The notes below the pieces were generated by a model. That model ran no database searches. It saw only the letters and a list, made by a program, of their open reading frames with translations, and was not told where the DNA came from. Of a stretch of 64,000 nt of DNA, positions 40,867-49,162 are shown piece by piece. The translations under genes were made by a program, and so were the position numbers. How positions within the stretch are numbered: position 1 is the first letter of the stretch; each line of letters opens with the position of its first letter. The DNA comes from Nonomuraea soli (lineage in GTDB: Bacteria; Actinomycetota; Actinomycetes; Streptosporangiales; Streptosporangiaceae), in NCBI RefSeq assembly GCF_013761175.1, contig NZ_JACDUR010000001.1, forward strand, positions 124,001-188,000, read 5' to 3'.

Positions 40867-41862
40867 TCAGGTCAGCAACGCGCGGTCGCGGCCCAGGTGC
40901 TGGCCGCGCTGGTCGGTGACGATCCCGGGGGTACGGCTCTCGCCCACCTCCGGGGAGATCTCGACGGCGATCTTGACCGGGGTGAGCCCGTGGAGCGCCT
41001 GCTCGATGCGCGACTTCCACATGGGGTTGCCCACCAGGCTCTGCCTGGCGAAGCGGATCGTCAACACGGCGGCGTCGAGGGTGCCCTGGCGGCTGACGGT
41101 CAGCTCCCAGCCGGCCACGCCGTCGATCTTCGACATGGCCTTGTCGAGGCGGGCGAGCGAGACCCACACGCCCCTGATGAGCAGGTGGTCGCCGACCGTG
41201 TGCAGGGAGCCGCGCATGACGTAGCCGGTGCGCAGGACCGTGTCGTCGCCGGCCACCACGATCTCGCCGCTGTCGGCGAACTCGTCCTTGCCCAGGCGGG
41301 CCTTGCGGAGCGCGGGAGCGAAGTCGGACTCCTGAGAGGAGCGCCAGGCCATCGCCGCTCCGGAGAAGGGGTTGGCCAGCACCTCGGTCACGGTCGCGTC
41401 GAACTCGCCGGCCAGGTGGGTCAGCGTGTGGGGCGAGGCGATCTCGCCCGTCACGATCACCTGGCGCAGGCCCAGGTCGAGCGGGTCGAGGAGGAACTCC
41501 AGATGGAGCCTGGCCAGGAAGTCCATCGCCCCGGTCGGGGTGGCGACGAGCGTCGTGGCCCGCACCGAGGACAGCAGGTGGTGCAGGCGCATGCGGCCGC
41601 GCGGCCCCGCGGTGGCGGCGGCCGCGGCGACCTCCGCGGAGGCGGAGGCCCACAACGAACCGGCCGGCTCCGCCAGGGCGACGACCACGCGGTCGCGCTC
41701 GCCGACCCCGGCGGCGCGCAGGGCGTCGGCGGTGGTGGCGACGTCGTGGGGGGTGAGCGGCACGGCACTGGAGGCGTCGGGCGACAGCTGCAGCAGGCCG
41801 GAGGCGGTGGCGGCGGACGAGGCCAGGTCGTCGCGGGTGAGCCAGCGAGCGGGGTGGTTCAC
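40867..41862 (-). CDS. PaaK-like protein with degenerate ATP-binding loop
   Basis: 331 residues resembling the middle and C-terminal parts of phenylacetate-CoA ligase: RQVIVTGEIASPHTLTHLAG (about 140-160) and HTVGDHLLIRGVWVSLARLD (about 231-250, the DxxxxRG hinge region) match. At the P-loop position, usually SSGTTGxPT, it reads LSPDASSAVPLTPHDV, so nucleotide binding is doubtful. The first 70 or so residues of a normal PaaK are missing. The GTG overlaps the LLM stop (GTGA) and fadD3 lies 20 bp downstream, so it is an integral member of the steroid unit. Role unknown. Confidence 0.7.
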   Translation of the reverse strand: MNHPARWLTRDDLASSAATASGLLQLSPDASSAVPLTPHDVATTADALRAAGVGERDRVVVALAEPAGSLWASASAEVAAAAATAGPRGRMRLHHLLSSVRATTLVATPTGAMDFLARLHLEFLLDPLDLGLRQVIVTGEIASPHTLTHLAGEFDATVTEVLANPFSGAAMAWRSSQESDFAPALRKARLGKDEFADSGEIVVAGDDTVLRTGYVMRGSLHTVGDHLLIRGVWVSLARLDKAMSKIDGVAGWELTVSRQGTLDAAVLTIRFARQSLVGNPMWKSRIEQALHGLTPVKIAVEISPEVGESRTPGIVTDQRGQHLGRDRALLT

Positions 41863-42917
41863 TTCATCACCTCGGTCATGAAGCGGGTCATCGACTCGCA
41901 CACGTGCTCGTGCGCGAGTCCGCCCACCTGGGCCTGGAGGATGAGGTCGGTGGCGCCCGCCTCGGCGATGCGGGCGACGGCCTTGCGCGAGCCCTCGGCG
42001 TCGTCGACCACGACCATGAGGTGCTCGCGCAGCGTGGCCATGGCCTCGCCGGGCGGCATGCCCGCGGCGAGCTGGCCCAGCACCCGGTGGGTGGCGTGCC
42101 TGGCGTCGTAGTAGTCGGGCGGGGTGACGAGGTTGACCTGGCGGCGGATGTACCACAGCACCGGGTCGGCGGCGATCTGCGCGGCCTCGTCGCGGGTGGC
42201 GCCGACGAACCAGGGGATCATCAGCGCGACGCGCCGGCTGTCGGGGTCGAAGCCGTTGCGCTCCAGCTCCGCTCGGTACTTGGCGATGTCCTCCGCCACG
42301 TCGTCGATGCCCTTGAGCATGGTCATGCCGAGCAGGTGGTAGCCGTGCTTGGCGGCGGCCAGGTAGCCCTCCAGCGAGGTGGAGGCCGTCCAGACCGGGG
42401 GATGCGGCCGCTGGGCGGGGCGCGGGTAGACGGCCACGTCGGGGATCTCGAAGAACTCGTTGGAGCGGGAGATCGGCTCGCCGTCGGCCTCCCAGATGGC
42501 CAGGACGGCCTCCAGGGAGTCCTCCCAGATCTGGCGCGACTTCTCGAAGGGCCGCTGGAAGGCCTGGTACTCCAGGGGTGAGGCGCCTCGTCCCGTACCG
42601 AACTCCACCCGGCCGCCGCTGAGCACGTCGAGGGTGGCGATGCGCTCCGCCGTGCGGATGGGTGACTGAAAGGGGAGCAGGACGACGCCGAGGCCCAGGT
42701 GGATGCGCTCGGTGCGCTGGGAGATCGCGGCGAGCACCAGGTCGGGCGCCGAGGAGTGGGAGAAGCCGCGGGTGAAGTGGTGCTCGACGAACCACGCGGT
42801 GTCGTAGCCGAGCCGGTCGCCCAGGACGACCTGGTCCATCACGTTCCGGAAAGCCTGCTGTTCGACCTCGCGAGTGCGCCCCCGCACCTCCAGCTCGTAG
42901 CCCAGGCTGATCCGCAT
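41859..42917 (-). CDS. LLM-class (luciferase-like) flavin-dependent oxidoreductase
   Basis: 352 residues of the bacterial-luciferase superfamily: WFVEHHFTRGFSHSSAPDL (about 43-61), ERIHLGLGVVLLPFQSPIR, LDVLSGGRVEFGTGRG (about 96-111) and PHPPVWTASTSLEGY (about 175). Members use FMN or F420. A similar gene (Rv3520c) lies among mycobacterial cholesterol genes. ATG 42917 with GGAGG upstream is preferred to TTG 42929. It is the first gene of the unit behind the 42939-42952 operator. A free-flavin partner could be the reductase at 24937. Confidence 0.8.
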   Translation of the reverse strand: MRISLGYELEVRGRTREVEQQAFRNVMDQVVLGDRLGYDTAWFVEHHFTRGFSHSSAPDLVLAAISQRTERIHLGLGVVLLPFQSPIRTAERIATLDVLSGGRVEFGTGRGASPLEYQAFQRPFEKSRQIWEDSLEAVLAIWEADGEPISRSNEFFEIPDVAVYPRPAQRPHPPVWTASTSLEGYLAAAKHGYHLLGMTMLKGIDDVAEDIAKYRAELERNGFDPDSRRVALMIPWFVGATRDEAAQIAADPVLWYIRRQVNLVTPPDYYDARHATHRVLGQLAAGMPPGEAMATLREHLMVVVDDAEGSRKAVARIAEAGATDLILQAQVGGLAHEHVCESMTRFMTEVMK

Positions 42918-42938
42918 TCGCCCCTCCAAGAACTCTTA

Positions 42939-42952
42939 ACCAAGCGCTCGCT
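42939..42952. promoter_or_regulatory. KstR2-like operator, one mismatch (LLM-PaaK-FadD3 unit)
   Basis: ACCAAGCGCTCGCT differs from the motif at one position of the right half. A shifted CTTG follows directly (42951-42954), so a CAAG-N6-CTTG arrangement also exists. It lies 21 bp before the LLM start and 55 bp before the divergent gene at 43008. Confidence 0.65.
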
Positions 42953-43007
42953 TGGGAAGCGTATCAGCCCCCGCCCTTGCGGGGAAGTAAACGGGAGACC
43001 AGAGTGA

Positions 43008-43511
43008 ATGATCGTGAAGCGAAAGCACGGGCTGAGACGGCGGAAAGATGGGACCCTCCCTTCCATGAGGGGATTCCGCCGCGAGCGGCCTGTCGTGGAT
43101 GAGCAGGCCTTGGCGAGTGCGCGTAGGTATGAGGCTTTCGGCCGGGTGATGGCCGCGTTGGCGACGGAGGCGGAGTTCATCGAGTCCTGCCGCGACCTGA
43201 CCTGGTGGCGGGGCTCCGACCACAGCTGGCACCTGGAGTGGCGCGACGGTCCTTACGCCGCCGAGGTGGCCGAGCTGCTGGTCGAGCAGGTGTGCGACGC
43301 GAACGGAAGCCTGGTCGCCCCGGCGGGTCCCGGCAACCAGGCGACCGCCGTGCTCGACGTCATGGGGGTGCGCCTGGAGCTGCGCGCCGTCGATCCGCTC
43401 GGCCGCGAGCGCATGCAGGCACGCGGCGCCTTCTGGCGCCTCACCGAGGCGCTCGACACCTCCCGGCCCACCAACGCCCGCCGCCCATGGGAGGAACTTC
43501 TCGGAGGTTGA
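43008..43511 (+). CDS. Hypothetical protein beside the FadD gene
   Basis: 167 residues from ATG 43008; an internal ATG at 43065 would give 148. The N terminus is Lys/Arg-rich. The rest reads as a small alpha/beta protein with LTWWRGSDHSWHLEWRDGPY and GVRLELRAVDPLGRERMQ, without membrane segments. No family is recognised. It ends 2 bp before the FadD gene and so is probably in its operon, under the 42939 operator. Confidence 0.65.
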   Translation: MIVKRKHGLRRRKDGTLPSMRGFRRERPVVDEQALASARRYEAFGRVMAALATEAEFIESCRDLTWWRGSDHSWHLEWRDGPYAAEVAELLVEQVCDANGSLVAPAGPGNQATAVLDVMGVRLELRAVDPLGRERMQARGAFWRLTEALDTSRPTNARRPWEELLGG

Positions 43512-43513
43512 TC

Positions 43514-45067
43514 ATGCGCAGCACCATGCAGGACGTCCCCCTCACCGTTTCCCGCATCCTGCGCCACGGAGCCGCCGCCCACGGCGGCTCCAAGGTCGTC
43601 TCCTGGACCGGCGACGGCCCGCGCGAACGCAGCTTCGCCGAGGTCGCCGCACGGGCCGGGCAACTGGCCACCGCCCTGCGCGACGAACTGGGCGTCGACG
43701 GCGACCAGCGGGTGGCCACGCTCATGTGGAACACCGCCGAGCACCTCGAGGCCTACCTGGCGGTGCCCTCCATGGGCGCGGTGCTCCACACGCTCAACCT
43801 GCGCCTGCCCCAGCAGCAGCTCGCCTACATCATCCGGCACGCCGACGACAGCGTCGTGATCGCCGACGCCTCGCTCGTGCCCCTGCTGCCCGAGGTCAAG
43901 CGGCTGATCGTGGTGCCCGACGACTACGAGGAGCTGATCGCCGGGCGCGACCCCGACTTCGCGTGGCCCGAGCTCGACGAGCGCGAGGCCGCGGCCATGT
44001 GTTACACCTCCGGCACCACCGGCGACCCGAAGGGCGTCGCCTACAGCCACCGCTCGATCTACCTGCACTCCATGCAGGTCAACATGATCGACGTGCTGGG
44101 CTCCACGCCCGCCGACACCACGCTGCCGGTCGTGCCCATGTTCCACGTCAACGCCTGGGGCATCCCGCACGCGGCGTTCATGGGCGGGGTCAACCTGCTG
44201 ATGCCGGGCCCGCACGTCCAGCCCCCCGCGCTGGCCGAGATGATCGAGACCGTACGGCCCACGCACGCGGCAGGGGTGCCGACCGTCTGGCAGGGACTGC
44301 TGCAGGAACTGCGCTCCAGGCCGCGCGACGTCTCCAGCCTCCAGGCGGTCGTCGTCGGCGGCTCGGCCTGCCCGCCCGCCCTGATGCGCTCCTACGACGA
44401 GGAGCTGGGCGTCAGGATCGTCCACGCGTGGGGCATGACGGAGATGTCGCCCCTCGGCTCGGTGGCCGTCGCGCCGCCCGCCGCCGAGGACGAGTGGTCC
44501 TACCGCGTCACCCAGGGACGGTTCCAGCCGGGTGTGGAGGCGCGGTTGTGCGGGCCCGGCGGCACGGTCCTGCCCTGGGACGGGCTCGCCGTGGGCGAGC
44601 TGGAGGTGCGCGGGCCGTGCGTCACCGCCTCCTACTACGCCGCCGACGCGCCGGAGAAGTTCAGCACCGACGGCTGGCTGCGCACCGGCGACGTCGGCAC
44701 GATCACCTCCGACGGGTATCTCACCCTGACCGACCGGGTGAAGGACGTCATCAAGTCGGGCGGCGAGTGGATCTCCTCGGTGGAGCTGGAGAACCACCTG
44801 ATGGCGCACCCGGGCATCCTGGAGGCCGCGGTCGTGGCGGTGCCCGACGACAAGTGGGGCGAGCGCCCGCTGGCCGTCGTCGTGCCGGAGGGCGAAGCCG
44901 ACTTCCACGCGCTGCGCGACTTCCTCGGCGAGCGGGTGGCCCGCTGGCAGCTGCCGGAACGCTGGACGGTGGTGGAGTCGGTGCCCAAGACGTCGGTGGG
45001 CAAGTTCGACAAGAAGCTGATCCGCGCTCAGTACGCCGGAGGGGAGCTCGACGTCACGAGCCTGTGA
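43514..45067 (+). CDS. Long-chain acyl-CoA synthetase (FadD family)
   Basis: 517 residues, a full ANL enzyme: YTSGTTGDPKGVAYSHRS (about 164-181), WGMTEMSPLG (A5), WLRTGDVGTI (A7), DRVKDVIKSGGEWIS (A8) and VPKTSVGKFDKK with the catalytic Lys (about 498). Long- or medium-chain acyl-CoA ligases of this type are common in lipid and steroid side-chain catabolism. ATG has GGAGG 6 nt upstream. The last 40 bp overlap the convergent fadE. Substrate not deducible. Confidence 0.87.
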   Translation: MRSTMQDVPLTVSRILRHGAAAHGGSKVVSWTGDGPRERSFAEVAARAGQLATALRDELGVDGDQRVATLMWNTAEHLEAYLAVPSMGAVLHTLNLRLPQQQLAYIIRHADDSVVIADASLVPLLPEVKRLIVVPDDYEELIAGRDPDFAWPELDEREAAAMCYTSGTTGDPKGVAYSHRSIYLHSMQVNMIDVLGSTPADTTLPVVPMFHVNAWGIPHAAFMGGVNLLMPGPHVQPPALAEMIETVRPTHAAGVPTVWQGLLQELRSRPRDVSSLQAVVVGGSACPPALMRSYDEELGVRIVHAWGMTEMSPLGSVAVAPPAAEDEWSYRVTQGRFQPGVEARLCGPGGTVLPWDGLAVGELEVRGPCVTASYYAADAPEKFSTDGWLRTGDVGTITSDGYLTLTDRVKDVIKSGGEWISSVELENHLMAHPGILEAAVVAVPDDKWGERPLAVVVPEGEADFHALRDFLGERVARWQLPERWTVVESVPKTSVGKFDKKLIRAQYAGGELDVTSL

Positions 45068-45906
45068 AGGCGGGCGCGGTGCGCCTGCGGCGGCCCGAAC
45101 AGCTGGGCGTCGGACGTGGCCCGCTTGAAGAAGCGGTGCGCGTCGTGCTCCCAGGTGATGCCGATGCCGCCGTGGATCTGGATGTTCTCGCCCGCCGCCG
45201 ACAGGTAGGCCTCGCCGCAGTAGGAGCCGGCCACGGCCGCGGGCACGGCGCCCGCCACAGCCGCGGCCACGGCCGCCTCCGCGGACTCCACGAGCATCAG
45301 CAGGTCGGCCAGCTTGTGCTTGATCGCCTGGAACGAGCCGATCGGGCGGCCGAACTGCTCGCGGGTCTTCGCGTAGGCCACGGCGCTCTCCAGGCACCGC
45401 CGCGCCCCGCCCGCCTGCTCGGCTGCCAGCGCGATGACACCCAGGTCGCGCACACGCTCCGGGTCTCCCGCCGGCCCCAGCGGCCTGGCCTCGTCGATGT
45501 CGAAGCGGGCGAGCGGGCGGCTGGGATCCATCGTGTCGTACGGCATGCGCCGGAAGGCCGTCGCCTCCACCAGCCACTCGCCCCGGTAGGCGAAGACCCG
45601 CTCCCCGTCGAGCGCGTGGTCGCCCCCGTCGAAGAGCACGGTGGCGCTCGACGTCCCGGCCGCCAGGCTCGTGAGCGTCTCCGCGTCGCCCGCCTGCTTG
45701 ACGGCCTCGACGGCCAGGAAAGTCTGCAGGAACGGCAAGGGGGACAGGGCCCGGCCGAGCTCGGCCGAGACGACGGCGAGCTCCTCCAGGCCGCAGCCCG
45801 CTCCGCCGTACTGCTCGGGGACGGTCAGGCCGGCGGCACCGAGCTCGCCGGCGAAGGCCGGCCACGCCGGGCCGGTCGCGAGGAAGGAACGGACGATGTC
45901 GCGCAC
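45028..45906 (-). CDS. Short acyl-CoA dehydrogenase subunit (FadE32/FadE33-like)
   Basis: 292 residues, against about 380 for ordinary FadE. It has PEQYGGAGCGLEELAVVSAE near the N terminus, TREQFGRPIGSFQAIKHKLAD (about 177-197) and ENIQIHGGIGITWEHDAHRFFKR (about 243-265). Steroid-pathway FadE subunits such as FadE32 and FadE33 are similarly short and need a partner; none lies adjacent here. The GTG start is 13 bp from a KstR2-like palindrome. The 3' end overlaps the convergent FadD by 40 bp, so it is unusual but not truncated. Confidence 0.78.
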   Translation of the reverse strand: MRDIVRSFLATGPAWPAFAGELGAAGLTVPEQYGGAGCGLEELAVVSAELGRALSPLPFLQTFLAVEAVKQAGDAETLTSLAAGTSSATVLFDGGDHALDGERVFAYRGEWLVEATAFRRMPYDTMDPSRPLARFDIDEARPLGPAGDPERVRDLGVIALAAEQAGGARRCLESAVAYAKTREQFGRPIGSFQAIKHKLADLLMLVESAEAAVAAAVAGAVPAAVAGSYCGEAYLSAAGENIQIHGGIGITWEHDAHRFFKRATSDAQLFGPPQAHRARLHRLVTSSSPPAY

Positions 45907-45918
45907 CCGCCTATATTA

Positions 45919-45932
45919 ACCAAGCGTTTGCT
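45919..45932. promoter_or_regulatory. KstR2-like operator, one mismatch (fadE)
   Basis: ACCAAGCGTTTGCT differs at one fixed position from AnCAAGnnCTTGnT and lies 13 bp upstream of the short fadE start. Confidence 0.65.
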
Positions 45933-45946
45933 CAACTAGCCCTGCC

Positions 45947-45975
45947 TTGACTGAGTTTTACTTCCCCTGTAATGC
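45947..45975 (+). promoter_or_regulatory. Sigma-70-type promoter of the membrane-protein gene
   Basis: TTGACT (45947-45952), a 17-bp spacer and TAATGC (45970-45975), 15 bp before the ATG at 45991. Confidence 0.55.
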
Positions 45976-45990
45976 GGCATATCGTGACGT

Positions 45991-46665
45991 ATGGCCACTT
46001 TTGTCAGGGGGACGAAGAGGCCGGACAGAACTATGGATGACATACAGGTCGATTACGCCCACTATGCCGAGTACGACAGACGTCAGCGAGGCATCCAGCG
46101 TCACCTGCTGATCACCTTCTTCGGGGGAGTGGTGCTCGGCCTCGTCGGCATGGTCCTGCCCGCGTCACTCGCCGACGTCTACGACCCGTACGCCGCCATC
46201 GCTCTCGCCGTCGCGGTGGGAATGACCGCGAGCGGCTTCGGCTGGGCGCTGCTCACCTCGTTCCTGACCGCGGCCTCCGGCGTCGTGTCCACCATGGGAC
46301 TCGGCACCCTGCTCGGGACGGCCGACTTCAACACCACCGCGGGCGGCGCGATCGGCCTCAACGTACTCCTCGTCCTGCTCGTCGCCGTCGGCCTGCTGGC
46401 CTACGTGACGCGCAGGAACGACCGATGGGGCGACCTCGCGGCCGGAGGCATCAGCGCCCTCGTCCTCACCGACGTCATCGACCGCAGCACCGCGGGCTTC
46501 GTCGACTTCGAGCCCGGCTTCTGGCCCTGGCCCGGCGTACTGCTGGCCCTGCTGGCCGTCGGCTCGGTCTTCCTCACCCGCAAGAGCCTGCCCGCGGCCC
46601 TGCGCGCCCTGGCGGTCGCCGCGACCATCACCGGCGGCTTCATGGTGGTCTTGGCACTCCTTTGA
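45991..46665 (+). CDS. Integral membrane protein of unknown function
   Basis: 224 residues. A charged N terminus of about 38 residues (many Arg, Asp, Tyr) precedes six hydrophobic segments (about 40-58, 65-85, 88-103, 118-140, 150-165 with 178-195, and 203-222). No transporter or enzyme motif is visible. It has its own sigma-70-like promoter and is divergent from fadE. proS follows 57 bp downstream. A topology call is all that can be supported. Confidence 0.7.
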   Translation: MATFVRGTKRPDRTMDDIQVDYAHYAEYDRRQRGIQRHLLITFFGGVVLGLVGMVLPASLADVYDPYAAIALAVAVGMTASGFGWALLTSFLTAASGVVSTMGLGTLLGTADFNTTAGGAIGLNVLLVLLVAVGLLAYVTRRNDRWGDLAAGGISALVLTDVIDRSTAGFVDFEPGFWPWPGVLLALLAVGSVFLTRKSLPAALRALAVAATITGGFMVVLALL

Positions 46666-46722
46666 TGTCCAGGACTCGATAGCCTGTACTTTCACACCTT
46701 CAGGCCCGACCGAGGAGTTCTC

Positions 46723-48474
46723 GTGCTGCTGCGCATGTCGTCGTTGTTTCTTCGCACCCTGCGGGACGACCCGGCAGACGCGGAAGTCCCGAGCCACAAG
46801 CTCCTGGTCCGCGCCGGCTACGTCCGCCGCGTCGCCCCCGGCATCTACTCCTGGCTGCCCCTGGGCAAGATCGTCATGGAGAACGTCGCCGCCGTCGTGC
46901 GCGACGAGATGAACAAGATGGGCGCCCAGGAAGTGCTCTTCCCCGCGCTGCTGCCCCGCGAATACTACGAGGCCACCGGCCGCTGGACCGAGTACGGCGA
47001 CACCCTCTTCCGCCTCAAGGACCGCAAGGGCGGCGACTACCTCCTCGGACCCACCCACGAGGAGCTCTTCACCGACATGGTGAAGGGGGAGTACTCCAGC
47101 TACAAGGACTTCCCCGTCACGCTCTACCAGATCCAGACCAAGTACCGCGACGAGGCGCGTCCCCGCGCCGGCATCCTGCGCGGGCGCGAGTTCGTGATGA
47201 AGGACTCCTACTCCTTCGACCTCGACGACGACGGCCTCAAGCGCTCCTACGAGCAGCACCGCGAGGCCTACATCAAGACCTTCGACCGGCTGGGCATCCG
47301 CTACAAGATCTGCTTCGCCACCTCGGGCGCGATGGGCGGCTCGGCCTCGGAGGAGTTCCTGGCCCCCACCCCCACCGGCGAAGACACCTTCGTGGCCTGC
47401 CACAGCTGCGGCTACGCCGCCAACGCCGAGGCCTACACCACGACCCCGCCCGCCTCCGTCACCGGCGAGCACCCGGCGCTGGAGGTGCTCGACACCCCCG
47501 GCACCCCGACCATCGAGTCGCTCGTGGCGTGCATGAACTCCGACCACGGCATGGCGATCACCGGCGCCGACACGCTGAAGAACGTCGTCGTCAAGGTCAC
47601 CACCCCCGGCTCGACCAAGTCCGAGATCCTGGTCATCGGCGTCCCCGGCGACCGCGAGGTCGACTTCAAGCGCCTCGAGGCCTCCCTGGCCCCCGGCGAA
47701 CCGGCCATCTTCGAGGAGGCCGACTTCGCCAAGAACCCCGGCCTGGTGCGCGGCTACATCGGCCCGCAGGTGCTCAAGGACCTCGGCATCCGCTACCTCG
47801 TCGACCCCCGCGTCGTCTCCGGCACCTCCTGGGTCACCGGCGCCAACGAGCCCGGCAAGCACGCCCGCAACGTCGTGGCCGGACGAGACTTCACCCCCGA
47901 CGGCACCGTCGAGGCCGCCGAGGTGCGCCCCGGCGACCCGTGCCCCCGCTGCGGCTCCGAGGTCTCCCTCGACCGCGGCATCGAGATCGGCCACATCTTC
48001 CAGCTCGGCCGCAAGTACGCCGACGCCGCCAAGCTCGACGCCCTCGGCCCCGACGGCAAGCCCATCCGCATCACCATGGGCTCCTACGGCGTCGGCGTCT
48101 CCCGCGCCGTCGCCGTCATCGCCGAGCAGTGGCACGACGAGCTCGGCCTCGTCTGGCCGCGCGAGATCTCGCCCGCCGACGTGCACATCGTCGGCACCGG
48201 CAAGGAGAACCAGGTCGAGAAGGCCCTGGAGATCGCCGCGGCGCTGGAGGCCCGCGGGGTGCGCGTCCTGGTCGACGACCGGCCGAGCGTCTCGCCCGGC
48301 GTGAAGTTCAAGGACTCCGAGCTGCTGGGCGTGCCCACGGTCCTGGTCGTCGGCCGCGGCCTGTCCCAGGGCCTCGCCGAGCTCCGCGACCGGGCCAGCG
48401 GCGAGAAGCAGGAGATCCCGATCGACGAGGCCGTGGAGCGCATCGCCGCGCTCGTGGAGGGCCCGGCCGCCTGA
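46723..48474 (+). CDS. proS: Prolyl-tRNA synthetase
   Basis: 583 residues, the bacterial-type ProRS with an inserted editing domain. Class II motif 1 lies in [17 protein letters not shown], motif 2 in [28 protein letters not shown] (about 140-167) and motif 3 in [18 protein letters not shown]. The INS editing domain covers about 220-400 and the anticodon-binding domain about 470-575. GTG 46723 has GAGGAG upstream; ATG 46735 is an alternative. It heads the translation gene block. A strong hairpin lies beyond its end. Confidence 0.95.
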   Translation: MLLRMSSLFLRTLRDDPADAEVPSHKLLVRAGYVRRVAPGIYSWLPLGKIVMENVAAVVRDEMNKMGAQEVLFPALLPREYYEATGRWTEYGDTLFRLKDRKGGDYLLGPTHEELFTDMVKGEYSSYKDFPVTLYQIQTKYRDEARPRAGILRGREFVMKDSYSFDLDDDGLKRSYEQHREAYIKTFDRLGIRYKICFATSGAMGGSASEEFLAPTPTGEDTFVACHSCGYAANAEAYTTTPPASVTGEHPALEVLDTPGTPTIESLVACMNSDHGMAITGADTLKNVVVKVTTPGSTKSEILVIGVPGDREVDFKRLEASLAPGEPAIFEEADFAKNPGLVRGYIGPQVLKDLGIRYLVDPRVVSGTSWVTGANEPGKHARNVVAGRDFTPDGTVEAAEVRPGDPCPRCGSEVSLDRGIEIGHIFQLGRKYADAAKLDALGPDGKPIRITMGSYGVGVSRAVAVIAEQWHDELGLVWPREISPADVHIVGTGKENQVEKALEIAAALEARGVRVLVDDRPSVSPGVKFKDSELLGVPTVLVVGRGLSQGLAELRDRASGEKQEIPIDEAVERIAALVEGPAA

Positions 48475-48482
48475 CACGGCGC

Positions 48483-48582
48483 GGCGCCCCTTAGTGCGGC
48501 GCCGCGCCCTTTGGTACGGCGCCCCTTGGTACAGCGCCTCTTGGTATGGCGCCTCTTGGTATGGCGGGGTGCCTCTTGACAT
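48483..48582. repeat. 15/20-bp tandem repeat downstream of proS
   Basis: Units of GGCGCCCCTTGGTAC and variants: 48483-48497, a 20-bp unit 48498-48517, 48518-48532, 48533-48547, 48548-48562, and a 20-bp unit 48563-48582. It lies between the proS stop and its terminator hairpin. Not protein-coding in any convincing frame. Confidence 0.75.
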
Positions 48583-48586
48583 GGCG

Positions 48587-48620
48587 CGGCGCCCCGCCGG
48601 AGAAGGCCGGCGGGGCGCCG
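48587..48620 (+). terminator. Strong terminator hairpin after proS
   Basis: CGGCGCCCCGCCGG and CCGGCGGGGCGCCG form a perfect 14-bp stem with a 6-nt loop. There is no T-run. It may serve the convergent DUF4236 gene too. Confidence 0.8.
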
Positions 48621-48722
48621 AATTGCCGCTTGGCGAGCGTGGACCTGTGGTCACCGCTTTTGAGGGTTGGGGCCCCTGGAATCGGACAGCGAAGACCCCG
48701 GCCCGCCCGCCACTGGGGTGCC

Positions 48723-48914
48723 CTACCGGCGACGTGTGGTCTTGCGCCAGGTGAGATTGCCGGGCAGGTTCAGTGACACGGTGCGGCGGCCGTCAGGGCC
48801 GTGGGTGACGCGGAAGAGCTTGTTGCCGTAGCTGTGCCCCACGCCCTTGTTGGACAGGTTGATCCGGAACGGTCCTAACTTGAATGATTTTCGATAGCTC
48901 AGTCCCATGGGCAT
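48723..48914 (-). CDS. DUF4236-type small protein, second of a tandem pair
   Basis: 63 residues. MGLSYRKSFKLGPFRINLSN plus GVGHSYG gives the DUF4236 pattern (G-x-x-x-R-K-x-x-x-x-G-P-x-R-x-N/H-x-x-x-x-G), a short all-beta domain, with a basic tail TWRKTTRRR. The start may be M1 or M3. It lies 21 bp after its paralogue. Function unknown for the family; small size and charge suggest binding to nucleic acid or membrane. Confidence 0.75.
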   Translation of the reverse strand: MPMGLSYRKSFKLGPFRINLSNKGVGHSYGNKLFRVTHGPDGRRTVSLNLPGNLTWRKTTRRR

Positions 48915-48935
48915 CTCAGCTGCCCAAAAAACTGG

Positions 48936-49139
48936 CTAATAGTAGTGCCGGTTCCGCTTTCGTCCGATCGACTTGCTGAGGTGGAAGCCTCCGGGCAGGC
49001 GGAACGAGACATGACGCCCGCCGCCAGGGGTCGAGGTGACGTTGAACTTACGCCCGCCGACGCTGTGACCCACGCCGTGCGGGGTCAGGTGGATACGAAA
49101 CGGCCCGATCTTGATGGTCTTCCTGTAATGCCAGCCCAT
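48936..49139 (-). CDS. DUF4236-type small protein, first of a tandem pair
   Basis: 67 residues: MGWHYRKTIKIGPFRIHLTP, GVGHSVGGRKFNV and a C-terminal basic stretch SIGRKRNRHYY. About half its residues are shared with the downstream paralogue, so a local duplication is likely. Two such genes in tandem between proS and rimP are not a usual part of this translation block. Confidence 0.75.
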   Translation of the reverse strand: MGWHYRKTIKIGPFRIHLTPHGVGHSVGGRKFNVTSTPGGGRHVSFRLPGGFHLSKSIGRKRNRHYY

Positions 49140-49162
49140 GTCCAGGTCAACGAACGGCCAGG

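Noticed and set aside
46165..48654. 829-residue open frame antisense to proS
   Set aside because: proS is certain; the reverse frame lacks any domain and runs through the terminator and repeat.
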